A DNA stretch of 64,000 bases from the NCBI RefSeq assembly GCF_000296815.2, contig NZ_CAIT01000009.1, positions 434,001-498,000 on the forward strand, in the 5' to 3' direction. Position numbers and translations under genes: made by a program. Shown in pieces: positions 9,423 through 18,015 of this stretch (position 1 is the stretch's first letter; every line of letters starts with the position of its first letter). This stretch comes from Fibrisoma limi BUZ 3 (lineage in GTDB: Bacteria; Bacteroidota; Bacteroidia; Cytophagales; Spirosomataceae). The notes under the pieces are model-generated. The model worked only from the letters and a program-made list of their open reading frames with translations. It did not search any database and had not been told where the DNA came from.

Positions 9423-9608
9423 TTACTGGTTGTCAAAGTCTGCTCCTTCGGCAGGGTTTTCCGTTGCCCGTGAGCCTTCCTCGGTAGTCCGATCGCCCTG
9501 AGCACTGGCGGCCGACGACTGTGTTTCGCTATCGGGTGCAGTCCCCCCATTGTCACCTTTCGATGAGTAGGACTTTTCCTGTTCTTGTGTTGTTTCGGCT
9601 GGCGTCAT
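9423..9608 (-). CDS. Small hydrophilic hypothetical protein
   Basis: A possible 61-residue protein, rich in Glu, Ser, Thr, Gln, Gly and Asn and without hydrophobic segments or cysteine, so it is probably disordered and cytoplasmic. No family is recognised. Support for being real: it lies 20 bp downstream of another small ORF on the same strand, it ends just before the strong hairpin shared with menF, and no other gene occupies the space. It could equally be non-coding. Confidence 0.45.
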   Translation of the reverse strand: MTPAETTQEQEKSYSSKGDNGGTAPDSETQSSAASAQGDRTTEEGSRATENPAEGADFDNQ

Positions 9609-9628
9609 CTTGTAAGGGATTGAATTGA

Positions 9629-9886
9629 TTAATAGAACGAACGGAGTGTCGTACCATCGTCGTCCAGATCATCGTCAACGTCATCGTCGAGGTCTTCATC
9701 AAGATCGTCATCATCGAGATCGTCGTCCAGATCGTCTTCGTCAATGTCGTCTAAATCATCTTCGCCGTAGCCGCTGGTAGCGCCGGAGCCCGTATCATCA
9801 TAGTCGGCCCCTTCCTGGTCAGGTGTTAACATCCGTACGTCGTCAAGTACATCCACGTCTTGGTTTGGATTCGCTGGGTGCAACAT
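9629..9886 (-). CDS. Highly acidic Asp-repeat protein
   Basis: An 85-residue ORF whose second half is an almost pure Asp/Leu repeat of the type DDLDD, with Ile and Glu substitutions. The first half (HPANPNQDVDVLDDVRMLTPDQEG) is of ordinary composition. The DNA from about 9655 to 9770 is correspondingly a degenerate GATCGTC-type array. Such acidic tails bind divalent cations or basic proteins in other systems, but no function can be assigned here. The ORF starts with ATG and has no stop despite the repeat, and a second small gene follows on the same strand. It is probably expressed, but length may vary between strains through repeat slippage. Confidence 0.55.
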   Translation of the reverse strand: MLHPANPNQDVDVLDDVRMLTPDQEGADYDDTGSGATSGYGEDDLDDIDEDDLDDDLDDDDLDEDLDDDVDDDLDDDGTTLRSFY

Positions 9887-10071
9887 AACTGATAAATATT
9901 TGATGGTTCGTCTAGAAAATTACAACACTTAACCCAACGTACCGTGGAAGGTTTGAGCCGTTGAAAAAATAATCGATTAAGTGGCCCGGACGGAATCGAC
10001 AGTTGTCGGTTTACCGTGTACAGTTCCGGTATTGACCTACTGTCCGAAACTCGTTACGCAAACTAATTCGC

Positions 10072-11115
10072 ATGAAAAATTATTCATTACGGCGACTCTC
10101 TGATCAACCTATCCTACAAACCAGCGACGTTAAACCCTCTATTGAAGGCTTCTCCGTACTGGGAGCCTTCAATCCGGCGGCCTGCCGGGTTGGCGATGAG
10201 ATTATTCTTTTGCTACGCGTTGCCGAAGCCCCTATTTCCGAAAAAGGCTGGTTGTCCATCCCCATCATTGAAGAAACCGACGGCATTCCGCAATTGGTCG
10301 TTAAAACGTTTCGTGAGCCAACTGACGATTACGATCCGCGTGTCATTACGCTCGACGGGAAAGTATACCTGTCGTCGATCAGTCACCTTCGGCTGGCTCG
10401 TAGCCGTGATGGTATCCATTTTGAGATCGACGAGAAGCCATTCATGTTCCCAACCCGAATGGATGAATCGTTTGGTATCGAAGATGCCCGGATTACGTTT
10501 CTGGAAGGTAAGTACTGGATCACTTACACATCGGTGTCGGAACATGGCCCTGGTGTTGGCCTGGCCGTTACAACCGATTTTCAAACCATAGACCGGGTCG
10601 GCATGATCTTAGCGCCACCGAACAAGGACGTAGCGCTTTTTCCGGACCGTATCAACGACAAATACATGCTCCTGCACCGACCGATGGTGTCGGAGATCGG
10701 TAAACCATCCATCTGGCTGGCCGAATCGGTCGATGGCATTCATTGGGGGAATCACCAGTTCCTGTTCGGCGCATCGGGGGCTGACTGGGAATTTCAAAAA
10801 ATTGGAGCCGGGCCGGAGCCCATACTGACCGACGATGGCTGGCTCGTTCTGTACCACGGCACCAGCCGAAACACCGAATATTCGTTAGCGCTGGCCCTCC
10901 TCGACCGCGACAATCCAGCCAGGGTGATTGACCGCTCGACGACTCCCCTCCTCACCCCGGAACTTCCCTGGGAGCGCAAAGGCTTTTTTCCTAATGTCGT
11001 CTTTTCAAACGGCTGGGTCCAGGCCCCTGCCAACAGCAAGCGTTCTGACGCGATCTGGGTGTACTACGGAGCTGCTGATTCTGGTGTCGGATTAGCCGAA
11101 TTAATACAGGAATAA
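10072..11115 (+). CDS. GH130-type glycoside phosphorylase/hydrolase
   Basis: A 347-residue cytoplasmic five-bladed propeller enzyme of glycoside hydrolase family 130. Recognisable elements are the N-terminal FNPAACRVGDEIILLLRVAE, the DDYDPRVI turn, the acid-containing GIEDARITF, and the late AGPEPILTDDGWLVLYHG with its conserved HG. GH130 members phosphorolyse or hydrolyse beta-mannosides such as mannosyl-glucose or mannosyl-GlcNAc, and the sequence does not tell me which. No signal peptide is present, which fits a phosphorylase acting on imported disaccharides. The S9 peptidase gene begins 40 bp downstream with its own -7-like box. The hybrid sensor 2.5 kb upstream might respond to related glycans, but nothing links them directly. 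Confidence 0.87.
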   Translation: MKNYSLRRLSDQPILQTSDVKPSIEGFSVLGAFNPAACRVGDEIILLLRVAEAPISEKGWLSIPIIEETDGIPQLVVKTFREPTDDYDPRVITLDGKVYLSSISHLRLARSRDGIHFEIDEKPFMFPTRMDESFGIEDARITFLEGKYWITYTSVSEHGPGVGLAVTTDFQTIDRVGMILAPPNKDVALFPDRINDKYMLLHRPMVSEIGKPSIWLAESVDGIHWGNHQFLFGASGADWEFQKIGAGPEPILTDDGWLVLYHGTSRNTEYSLALALLDRDNPARVIDRSTTPLLTPELPWERKGFFPNVVFSNGWVQAPANSKRSDAIWVYYGAADSGVGLAELIQE

Positions 11116-11120
11116 CGTGA

Positions 11121-11128
11121 TAATTTTG
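11121..11128 (+). promoter_or_regulatory. Putative -7 element of the S9 peptidase gene
   Basis: TAATTTTG fits TAnnTTTG and lies 27 bp before the ATG, giving a short leader. No good TTG is seen at the -33 distance. Confidence 0.45.
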
Positions 11129-11155
11129 TACATTCGCTTTTCCTCAGTATAAAAT

Positions 11156-14155
11156 ATGGCTTGTCGTACATTTTTTACAATCTTTTGCATTTTTGCAACA
11201 CATCTACTGTTTGCCCAAACGTCCAAACGCCCACTTGTTCATGCGGACTATGACCGCTGGCAAAGTGTTCGTTCCGAAAAAATTTCGGACGATGGTCAAT
11301 GGATCGCCTATCAGATTGACCCGCAGGAGGGCGACGGCATGCTCCACGTTAGCCGCGCTGGCAAAACTCAGTCGGCTGGTGGCCCGGCTCGTCCTTCGTA
11401 TTCGTTCCAACGGGGGTATCAGGCGCAGTTCACACCCGACAGCAAGTTTCTGGTGGCAAAACTGAAAGCACCACTGGCTGATACGCGCAAGGCAAAGCTC
11501 AAAAAGAAGAAGGCTGACGAGATGCCAAAAGACAGCCTCTTGGTACTGAATCTGGCTACGGGTGCGGCCACCAAACTCCCGAATCTAAAATCCTTTACGT
11601 TTGGGAAAGAAGGTGGTACCTGGCTGGCCATTCTGCAGGATGCCAACGTACCGAAGCTACTCACAGAAGCCAGAGCAACCCCTAAAAAAGACACGCTGAC
11701 ACCTACTCAACCGGCCTCTACAACAGCAGCCACCGCATCGTCGGCGCGAAAAGGCAAAAAATTAAAAGGCGACGACCTGATACTCCTCAATTTGGCCGAT
11801 GGTACCCGTAAATCGTTTCGCAACGTATCGAACGTAGTCATTTCTGACAACGGCCGCACGATCTTCTACAGCAAGGAAGTGTCGGATTCGCTGCGGAAAT
11901 CAGCCGCCGTAGTGCCGGGCGTTTATCGGTTCGATACGGATAAACAAGCCGAAGTGCTGGTTGATACCAACTCGCGCATGAAGCAGTACAAAGGGCTCGT
12001 TGTCGACAAAGCGGGGCAGCAACTGGCGTGGATGGCCTCCGCCGATTCGACCGGGGCCGACGTACGCGTCTTCTCGCTCTACTACAAGCCGCTGCAGGCA
12101 CCCGTAGCCGCCAAGGGCAAACGTACCCGGCCGGTTAGCAGCGAAACGAGAGTTCTGGCCGATACGGTATCGAAAGCCCTACCCAAAGGCTGGTCGGCCA
12201 ATGAATTCCGGGAGCCTAAATTCAGCGATGACGGTACCCGTCTCTATTTTTCAACGGCCCCTATTCCGCCCCGCGCCCGAAAAGATACGCTGACGCCCGA
12301 CGACGAAAAAGTTAAAATGGACGTGTGGAGCTGGACTGATAACCGCCTGCAACCCATGCAGCAACGGCGACTCAAGGAAGAAAAAGAACGCGGATTCCTC
12401 ACGGTATGCGACCTTGCTCCGGGTAGCCCGACCTACGGAAAAGTAACGTTGCTGGCGAACCGCGAAGTACCAACCGTTACATTCGATCCTAAAGCAAATG
12501 CGCGGTACCTGCTCGGCCTTAGCGACCTGCCTTATCAGGTACAGGCTTCCTGGGACCCCGGCCACACGGATCTGTATTTGATCGACACGCAGACCGGCGA
12601 GAAAAAGAAAATTGCCAACGACCTGATGGCTTCTAACATAAAGCTGTCGCCGTTGGGGCAATATGCCATCTGGTTCGACGAACGCGACTCGCTCTGGCGG
12701 GCCTGGTCGGTGCCGGCCGGCAAACGGCTTGATCTTACCCGCGGCCTGCCGGCTAAGTTTTTTGACGAAGAGCACGACACGCCCAATCTGCCGGGTAGCT
12801 ACGGAACCGCCGGCTGGACCAAAGATGACCGCTACGTCTGGCTCTACGACCGCTACGACATCTGGCAGATCGACCCCACTGGCCAGCAGAAGCCGGTCAA
12901 CCTGACCAAAGGCTGGGGCCGCAAAAACCGGGTTCGGCTGCGGGTGGCTGACCTTGACGAATCACGCGAATCCCGTACACAGGGCTTCAGTGAAGAACAA
13001 TCAATTGACCCGAGCAAGGAGTTGTACCTGACCGGATTCTGGGAAGACGACAAGCACACCGGTATTCTCAAGGGCACAGCTCCCGCTAAAGGAGACATCG
13101 CGCTTAGCACCGTTGCCAGCAGCAACCACCGGTATTTTGGGTTGAACAAAGCCAAAAATGCGTCAACGATAACGTACTACCGGGGTAACTTTCAGGAGCC
13201 GATTAACCTGTACGTAACCGATACGACGTTTCAGGCGCCGGTGCAACTGACTCGCGCTAATCCGCAGCAGGACAGCATCCGCTGGGGCAGCGTCGAACTG
13301 GTGAAATGGATTGGTACCAACGGCGTTCAACTAGAAGGGCTGCTCTACAAACCGGAAGGATTCGACCCGGCCAAAAAGTACCCAATGCTGGTGTACTACT
13401 ACGAGCGCAATACGGAAACCCTGAACGACTACCGCGCTCCGGCACCGAGCCGCTCAACGATCAACATTCCCTACTGTATCTCCAACGGCTACCTTGTGTT
13501 CGTGCCGGATATTATCTACACGACCGGCCAGCCGGGCCCGAACGCCTACGACTGCATTGTGCCGGGTGTACTGAGTCTGATCAACCGCGGCTTTGTTGAC
13601 CGTGAGCGCATTGGTCTTCAGGGGCAGAGCTGGGGTGGCTATCAGACAGCCTACATCGTTACACGCACGAATATGTTCCGGGCTGCGATGGCCGGTGCTC
13701 CCGTTGCCAACATGACGAGTGCGTACGGCGGTATTCGCTGGGAAACCGGTATTGTCCGGCAGTTTCAGTACGAGAAAACGCAGAGCCGTATCGGCGGAAC
13801 ACTCTGGGACAAGCCAATGAACTACATCGAAAACTCCCCGCTGTTCTTTGCCAATCGGGTGCAGACGCCTTTGCTGATGATGCACAACGACGCCGACGGG
13901 GCCGTACCCTGGTATCAGGGCATTGAGATGTTCACGGCCTTGCGCCGGTTGAACAAGCCGGTCTGGATGCTGGTGTACAACGGCGAGGGCCACAACCTGA
14001 CCCAGCGCCACAACGCCAAAGACCTGAGCATCCGGATGTACCAGTTCTTCGATCATTACCTCAAAGACGGTCCAGTGCCGGTGTGGATGAAAGAAGGACG
14101 TACCGCCGTTGAAAAAGACCGGGGCGAGATGAAATACGAAATTGGCGATAATTAA
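11156..14155 (+). CDS. S9 family prolyl oligopeptidase-like exopeptidase
   Basis: A 999-residue secreted or periplasmic serine peptidase. A signal peptide (about residues 1-20, ending LLFAQ) is followed by a long N-terminal beta-propeller region (about 30-720) and a C-terminal alpha/beta-hydrolase domain. The catalytic triad is visible: S825 in GQSWGGYQT, D914 in HNDADGAVPW and H946 in GEGHNLTQ. These enzymes (dipeptidyl-peptidase or acylaminoacyl-peptidase type) cleave short peptides. A Lys/Pro/Thr/Ala-rich insert near residues 175-205 looks like a flexible loop. The stop codon overlaps the stop of the convergent response regulator gene by three bases, so the two 3' ends abut with no room for a terminator. 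Confidence 0.93.
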   Translation: MACRTFFTIFCIFATHLLFAQTSKRPLVHADYDRWQSVRSEKISDDGQWIAYQIDPQEGDGMLHVSRAGKTQSAGGPARPSYSFQRGYQAQFTPDSKFLVAKLKAPLADTRKAKLKKKKADEMPKDSLLVLNLATGAATKLPNLKSFTFGKEGGTWLAILQDANVPKLLTEARATPKKDTLTPTQPASTTAATASSARKGKKLKGDDLILLNLADGTRKSFRNVSNVVISDNGRTIFYSKEVSDSLRKSAAVVPGVYRFDTDKQAEVLVDTNSRMKQYKGLVVDKAGQQLAWMASADSTGADVRVFSLYYKPLQAPVAAKGKRTRPVSSETRVLADTVSKALPKGWSANEFREPKFSDDGTRLYFSTAPIPPRARKDTLTPDDEKVKMDVWSWTDNRLQPMQQRRLKEEKERGFLTVCDLAPGSPTYGKVTLLANREVPTVTFDPKANARYLLGLSDLPYQVQASWDPGHTDLYLIDTQTGEKKKIANDLMASNIKLSPLGQYAIWFDERDSLWRAWSVPAGKRLDLTRGLPAKFFDEEHDTPNLPGSYGTAGWTKDDRYVWLYDRYDIWQIDPTGQQKPVNLTKGWGRKNRVRLRVADLDESRESRTQGFSEEQSIDPSKELYLTGFWEDDKHTGILKGTAPAKGDIALSTVASSNHRYFGLNKAKNASTITYYRGNFQEPINLYVTDTTFQAPVQLTRANPQQDSIRWGSVELVKWIGTNGVQLEGLLYKPEGFDPAKKYPMLVYYYERNTETLNDYRAPAPSRSTINIPYCISNGYLVFVPDIIYTTGQPGPNAYDCIVPGVLSLINRGFVDRERIGLQGQSWGGYQTAYIVTRTNMFRAAMAGAPVANMTSAYGGIRWETGIVRQFQYEKTQSRIGGTLWDKPMNYIENSPLFFANRVQTPLLMMHNDADGAVPWYQGIEMFTALRRLNKPVWMLVYNGEGHNLTQRHNAKDLSIRMYQFFDHYLKDGPVPVWMKEGRTAVEKDRGEMKYEIGDN

Positions 14156-14631
14156 CCGTTCTGACCAGGCAGCGTTACGGTCTCCCACCAGTATTGCCGC
14201 ATAGACTGGAAATACGCCAGCCATTGGTCAAACGTTGAGGGCTTAACGATATAGGACGTTCCACCGAACCGGTACAATTCGTTAATGTCTTCCTGTGAGT
14301 TTGAATAGCTGAACACCACAATCGGCATCCGGATGTAGGGCGAGTTGGGTCGCTTGATTTTTTGAATCAGCGTCCACGAAGGCCCTGCATCCGGAAGATA
14401 AAGATCCAGCAGCATCAGCTTAGGTAGATTGGCCTGATCGGCCAGGCAATCGGCCAGATACGTTTCCGCTTCCTTCGCCGTTGACACCCATACAGTCTGT
14501 ACTTCAGGCAGACATTCGCCAAGAGCTTCCTGAATCAACATCCAGTGATCCGGATTATCTTCAACGACGAGAATACTGGCCTTATAAAAATTTTGTTTAA
14601 CGGTCGATCTTCCGGAATAATGATCATGCAT
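14152..14631 (-). CDS. Single-domain response regulator
   Basis: A 159-residue protein containing only a receiver domain. It shows SILVVEDNPDHWML at the N-terminus with the acidic pair, the phospho-acceptor Asp in KLMLLDLYLPD, the conserved Ser in VVFSYSN and the Lys in YIVKPST. No output domain follows. Rcp1-like proteins of this type hand phosphate to or from kinases rather than bind DNA. It is divergent from the histidine kinase at 14801, which has no receiver of its own, so they are plausible partners. Its end overlaps the end of the S9 peptidase gene. The start could lie a few codons downstream of the first ATG. Confidence 0.88.
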   Translation of the reverse strand: MHDHYSGRSTVKQNFYKASILVVEDNPDHWMLIQEALGECLPEVQTVWVSTAKEAETYLADCLADQANLPKLMLLDLYLPDAGPSWTLIQKIKRPNSPYIRMPIVVFSYSNSQEDINELYRFGGTSYIVKPSTFDQWLAYFQSMRQYWWETVTLPGQNG

Positions 14632-14800
14632 GACATTGCGCGGTCAGTGTCGAGAACGGGGTAATGAAAGCCATCAAGCCATTCTCGGAAAGCGAATTTA
14701 ACTTAACAATCTTTTCAAAATAAACACAGTTGGTTATTTAGTGTTTTATCGGTCAGGAAAAGTGGCCGTTCACAGCCGCGCTAACTCGATAACCAGCACC

Positions 14801-16081
14801 ATGCCCACCGAGCCCGACAAGTCCGGCCAGCCACTACTTGACTTGCCTACTTATTTATTCGCCCGTCGTGAAGCGGTACTCAACATCTGGCGGTCCACCT
14901 GCGAAGCAGACCCGACGATCTACCATGTAGCCAACCTTTCGCGGGAAGAATTCAACGACCAGATTCCCGTCGTGCTCGACCTGTTTGATCAGCAACTGCG
15001 GGGGCAGCCATTGAGCTACAACCTGATTGACATTGCCAGAGAGCATGGACTACATCGCTGGCATAAGGGCTATCCACTCCATGCGCTACTCTCCGAACTA
15101 AGCCATTTCTTTCAATGCCTGGCCACCGAGGTAACGAACTATGCACAACATTACCCAACGGCCAACACCGCTCTTCTATACAAAGCCTATGAATCAATCG
15201 TTCACTTCAGCAGCCTGCTGACCAGTGGGAGCGTAACACGCTATACCGAACTTCTGCGCGAACAGGCCATTGGCCGGGCGGAAGCCTTACAACTCACATT
15301 GACTCAGGTTCAGGAATTAACGCGGCAGCGGAGTACGCTTCTGCGATCGGCTACGCACGACCTGCGCGGAGGACTCGGAATTATTCAGGGGGCGGCTTCG
15401 CTGCTTTCCAAACCAAATGCCACTGATGAAGAACAGGCCAATCGCCTGAATATGCTCCAACGCAACTTACTATCGATCAGTGATATGCTAAGCCAGCTAA
15501 CCGATCTGGCCCGACTGGAAGCAGGTCAGGAGACGGTTCATATCGATACGTTCAACGCAAGCGAACTGCTCCGGAATACGGTGCTGAGCATTGAGCCGTT
15601 AGCTCAGGAACGGGGCCTTGTTCTACAGGCAGATGGCCCTGATGATCTGGTCGTGAGGAATGACCGGATTCTGGTACAACGGATCATCCAGAATCTGCTT
15701 CTGAACGCGGTCAAATATACATTTGTAGGTTTTGTGTCAGTTTCCTGGTCTGTCATTGATAATCACTACTGGATTATCAGCATTCAGGATACAGGTCCGG
15801 GCTTACCCGCCAACCTGGCTTCCTCTATCTCGGAACCCCTGAAACCAACCGTCGAATCGGCCAGCGTTTTGCAGCCCCCTCCCCAACTGACGAAAGTCGA
15901 CAAAACAGGAGCCGTTTCTCCACCAAATGCCAATTCAGACAAATCCGTTGGCGAGGGCATTGGACTGTACGTTGTCAAACGGCTTTGCGAGCTGCTCGGG
16001 GCAAATCTGGACATTGAAACTCAGCCCGGAAAAGGGACGTTGTTCCGGCTCCGTCTGGCAACGCAGCTCGAAACTATCTAA
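14801..16081 (+). CDS. Cytoplasmic histidine kinase with N-terminal helical sensor domain
   Basis: A 426-residue soluble kinase without membrane spans. Residues about 1-165 form an all-helical region resembling the RsbRD N-terminal/globin-like sensor class (for example HRWHKGYPLHALLSELSHFF). HisKA follows with H186 in RSATHDLRGGLG, and then HATPase_c with the N-box NLLLNAVKYT and GEGIGLYVVK. A Pro/Ser/Thr-rich insertion of about 35 residues separates the DTGPGLP G1 box from the G2 box. I use ATG 14801; a GTG 20 codons upstream adds unrelated residues. It is divergent from a single-domain response regulator. The ligand or cofactor is unknown, and the globin-like assignment is only a guess. Confidence 0.83.
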   Translation: MPTEPDKSGQPLLDLPTYLFARREAVLNIWRSTCEADPTIYHVANLSREEFNDQIPVVLDLFDQQLRGQPLSYNLIDIAREHGLHRWHKGYPLHALLSELSHFFQCLATEVTNYAQHYPTANTALLYKAYESIVHFSSLLTSGSVTRYTELLREQAIGRAEALQLTLTQVQELTRQRSTLLRSATHDLRGGLGIIQGAASLLSKPNATDEEQANRLNMLQRNLLSISDMLSQLTDLARLEAGQETVHIDTFNASELLRNTVLSIEPLAQERGLVLQADGPDDLVVRNDRILVQRIIQNLLLNAVKYTFVGFVSVSWSVIDNHYWIISIQDTGPGLPANLASSISEPLKPTVESASVLQPPPQLTKVDKTGAVSPPNANSDKSVGEGIGLYVVKRLCELLGANLDIETQPGKGTLFRLRLATQLETI

Positions 16082-16090
16082 ACTGCTCTC

Positions 16091-16130
16091 TTCAGCCGCC
16101 GGCCGACGTTCATGCGTACCGGCGGCTGAA
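16091..16130. terminator. Terminator hairpin between convergent genes
   Basis: 12-bp perfect arms (16091-16102 and 16119-16130), GC-rich, then CGATCGTTTT on the plus strand. It separates the kinase (plus) from DUF1573 (minus) and can serve both. Confidence 0.65.
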
Positions 16131-16139
16131 CGATCGTTT

Positions 16140-16523
16140 TCAGCGCATCACCTCGCCTTTGATGTAAAGCGTTGCTACCCCGCCTTCCGCGTTGGACTCG
16201 ACCGTAACGGTTTTGTTAAACGCCCCCGGCGAAGCGGCATTGAAAGTGGCTTTGATCGTGCCCGCCTGTCCAGGCATAACGGCCGCTTTGGGATACTCGA
16301 CGCCCGTGCAGCCACAAGACCCTCTCGCGTTGGAAATCACGAGCGGAATTTCGCCCTTGTTTGTGAATTCAAACGTGGCTGTTACAGGCTTACCCTGCGG
16401 AATACGGCCGAAGTTATGGCTTGTCTGGCCCCACCCAAAAAGGGCAGCCGCCCGGTGTGCTGAGGTTGATGCCGCTACGGCGCACATCAGCAATAATGAA
16501 CCGAAAAACAGAATGCGTTTCAT
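16140..16523 (-). CDS. Secreted DUF1573 domain protein
   Basis: A 127-residue exported protein. The signal peptide occupies about residues 1-22 (MKRILFFGSLLLMCAVAAS). A DUF1573 immunoglobulin-like domain follows, with the typical pattern HNFGRIPQGKPVTATFEFTNKG, the VISNARGSCGCTGVEYPK segment with its CGC motif, and NAASPGAFNKTVTVESN. The function of this common Bacteroidota family is not established; members occur in periplasmic or surface proteins. I start at ATG 16523 because the extra 13 residues upstream disrupt the signal peptide. A TAnnTTTG box and a set of phased repeats lie upstream, shared with the divergent kinase gene at 16744. Confidence 0.88.
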   Translation of the reverse strand: MKRILFFGSLLLMCAVAASTSAHRAAALFGWGQTSHNFGRIPQGKPVTATFEFTNKGEIPLVISNARGSCGCTGVEYPKAAVMPGQAGTIKATFNAASPGAFNKTVTVESNAEGGVATLYIKGEVMR

Positions 16524-16574
16524 ACAGACTAATAGTTTTGAAAGTTTTGACACCGCACTCAACCGAGTACGTCA

Positions 16575-16582
16575 CAAACCTA
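16575..16582 (-). promoter_or_regulatory. Putative -7 element of the DUF1573 gene
   Basis: On the minus strand this reads TAGGTTTG, an exact TAnnTTTG match, 52 bp before the DUF1573 start and 20 bp from the phased repeat block. Confidence 0.5.
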
Positions 16583-16602
16583 GCCTACGTCCTTTTCTCC
16601 GC

Positions 16603-16641
16603 TTGTTAAGGGCTTGCTAACGTTTGTTAATGAGTTGTTAA
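16603..16641 (+). promoter_or_regulatory. Phased direct repeats, probable response-regulator operator
   Basis: Four copies of TTGTTAA (one is TTGCTAA) start at 16603, 16614, 16624 and 16635, a spacing of 11, 10 and 11 bp, that is one helical turn. Such arrays are typical binding sites for OmpR/PhoB-type regulators. The block sits between DUF1573 (minus) and the kinase/regulator pair at 16744-18694 (plus), so autoregulation or control of DUF1573 is likely. Confidence 0.6.
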
Positions 16642-16743
16642 TGGATGCCACTTCACGAAAAAGGAATTGAGCAGCTACGTATTTAATCCGTATTTTTCCA
16701 TCGAAAACTTTCCGCCCGAATACGGTTTAACTTACAACGTAGT

Positions 16744-18015
16744 ATGTCGCGTCGTTTGATCCGCTTGCTGGTTGCCTTATCGGTACTGTCGATTATCGGC
16801 ATTCTGTGCGTACAGGCGGTGTGGGTACGTAATGCCTATGCCCTTCGCGAACGCCAGTTCCGACAGTCGGCCTTTATTGCCTTGCAGGACGTAGCAGACG
16901 AGGTTGCCCGCCTGAATCAGTTTACGCTGAACCGGTACGCAGTCACTCAACTATCGCCGGATTACTTCATCGTCAATACGGATGCGCCAATTGATCCCGT
17001 CACGCTGGAATCGCTGATTCAGAACTCCCTCCAGGGCCACAAACTCATCACGGACTTTGAGTACGGAATTTATAACTGCGAGTCAGATCGGATGCTGTAC
17101 GGGGCCTACGTTAGCACGAGTGCTAACGGACAGCCGGCGACTACTCGGAACCGTAACCTGCCTAAATTTTCGCGCTATACGTATTACTTCGGGATTCGTT
17201 TCCCGAATCAGGCTGGTTTCGTAGCCGGTCAGTTAAACGGCTGGCTCTGGTCAACAGCCGCCGTGCTGATTGTCGTTATCTTCTTTGGCTACACCCTGAC
17301 TGTCGTGTTGCGGCAACGGCGATTAACCGAAGTACAACGCGACTTCATCAACAACATTACGCATGAGTTGCAGACCCCTGTTTCGACCCTGCGCATAGCC
17401 GCTGATGTTCTCCAGTCGGACGCCATTACCCATCACCCCGACCGACTTCGGCAATACGCCCGGGTTATCCAGGAAGAAAGCACTCGGTTGCAGAAGCAAG
17501 TCAACAGTGTGCTTCAGCTCGCCCGTACCGAACGGATTGGCTTTTCGCTGCACCTGGCCGAAGTCGATCTCCACGACCTTTTGCAAACTACCGCCGACAC
17601 CTTCCGGCCTTACGTACAGCTTGACCTGCAAGCGCCTTCTGCAACGATTCTGGCCGATCGATACCATCTGGAAAACTTTATTAACAACCTGGTCGATAAC
17701 GCCATCAAATATTGCGATACAACCCCGCAGGTAACGCTACGTACTCAGCTCGAGGCTGGACAGGTGGTCTGGTCGGTAGTAGATAATGGTATCGGCATTG
17801 CTCCCGAGCATCAGAAGTCAGTCTTCCGGCAATTTTATCGGGTTACGTCGGGGCGTATCCATAAGGGCACCGGCTTTGGCCTGGGGCTGTACTATGTCCA
17901 ACAGGTGGCCCGTGCGCACCGCTGGCGTCTTCAGTTGGTCAGTCAATTGGGAGGTGGCAGTACGTTTTCTATTCGCTGCCCCTTGTCTGCAGTTTCGCAC
18001 TATGAACCCGCCTAA
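16744..18015 (+). CDS. Membrane sensor histidine kinase
   Basis: A 423-residue kinase with a membrane span at about residues 7-28, an extracytoplasmic region of about 135 residues, and a second span at about 172-193. HisKA has H207 in INNITHELQTPVST. HATPase_c has the N-box FINNLVDNAIKYC, then DNGIGI and GTGFGLGLYYV. It is followed by, and overlaps by 14 bp, the OmpR-type regulator gene at 18002, so the two are translationally coupled partners. No HAMP domain is apparent. In Bacteroidota, such kinase-then-regulator pairs often control envelope functions. Its signal is unknown. Confidence 0.92.
   Translation: MSRRLIRLLVALSVLSIIGILCVQAVWVRNAYALRERQFRQSAFIALQDVADEVARLNQFTLNRYAVTQLSPDYFIVNTDAPIDPVTLESLIQNSLQGHKLITDFEYGIYNCESDRMLYGAYVSTSANGQPATTRNRNLPKFSRYTYYFGIRFPNQAGFVAGQLNGWLWSTAAVLIVVIFFGYTLTVVLRQRRLTEVQRDFINNITHELQTPVSTLRIAADVLQSDAITHHPDRLRQYARVIQEESTRLQKQVNSVLQLARTERIGFSLHLAEVDLHDLLQTTADTFRPYVQLDLQAPSATILADRYHLENFINNLVDNAIKYCDTTPQVTLRTQLEAGQVVWSVVDNGIGIAPEHQKSVFRQFYRVTSGRIHKGTGFGLGLYYVQQVARAHRWRLQLVSQLGGGSTFSIRCPLSAVSHYEPA

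Noticed and set aside
13454-14224. Minus-strand ORF of 256 residues
   Set aside because: Antisense to the catalytic domain of the S9 peptidase. Long open frames on the opposite strand are common in GC-rich coding regions.
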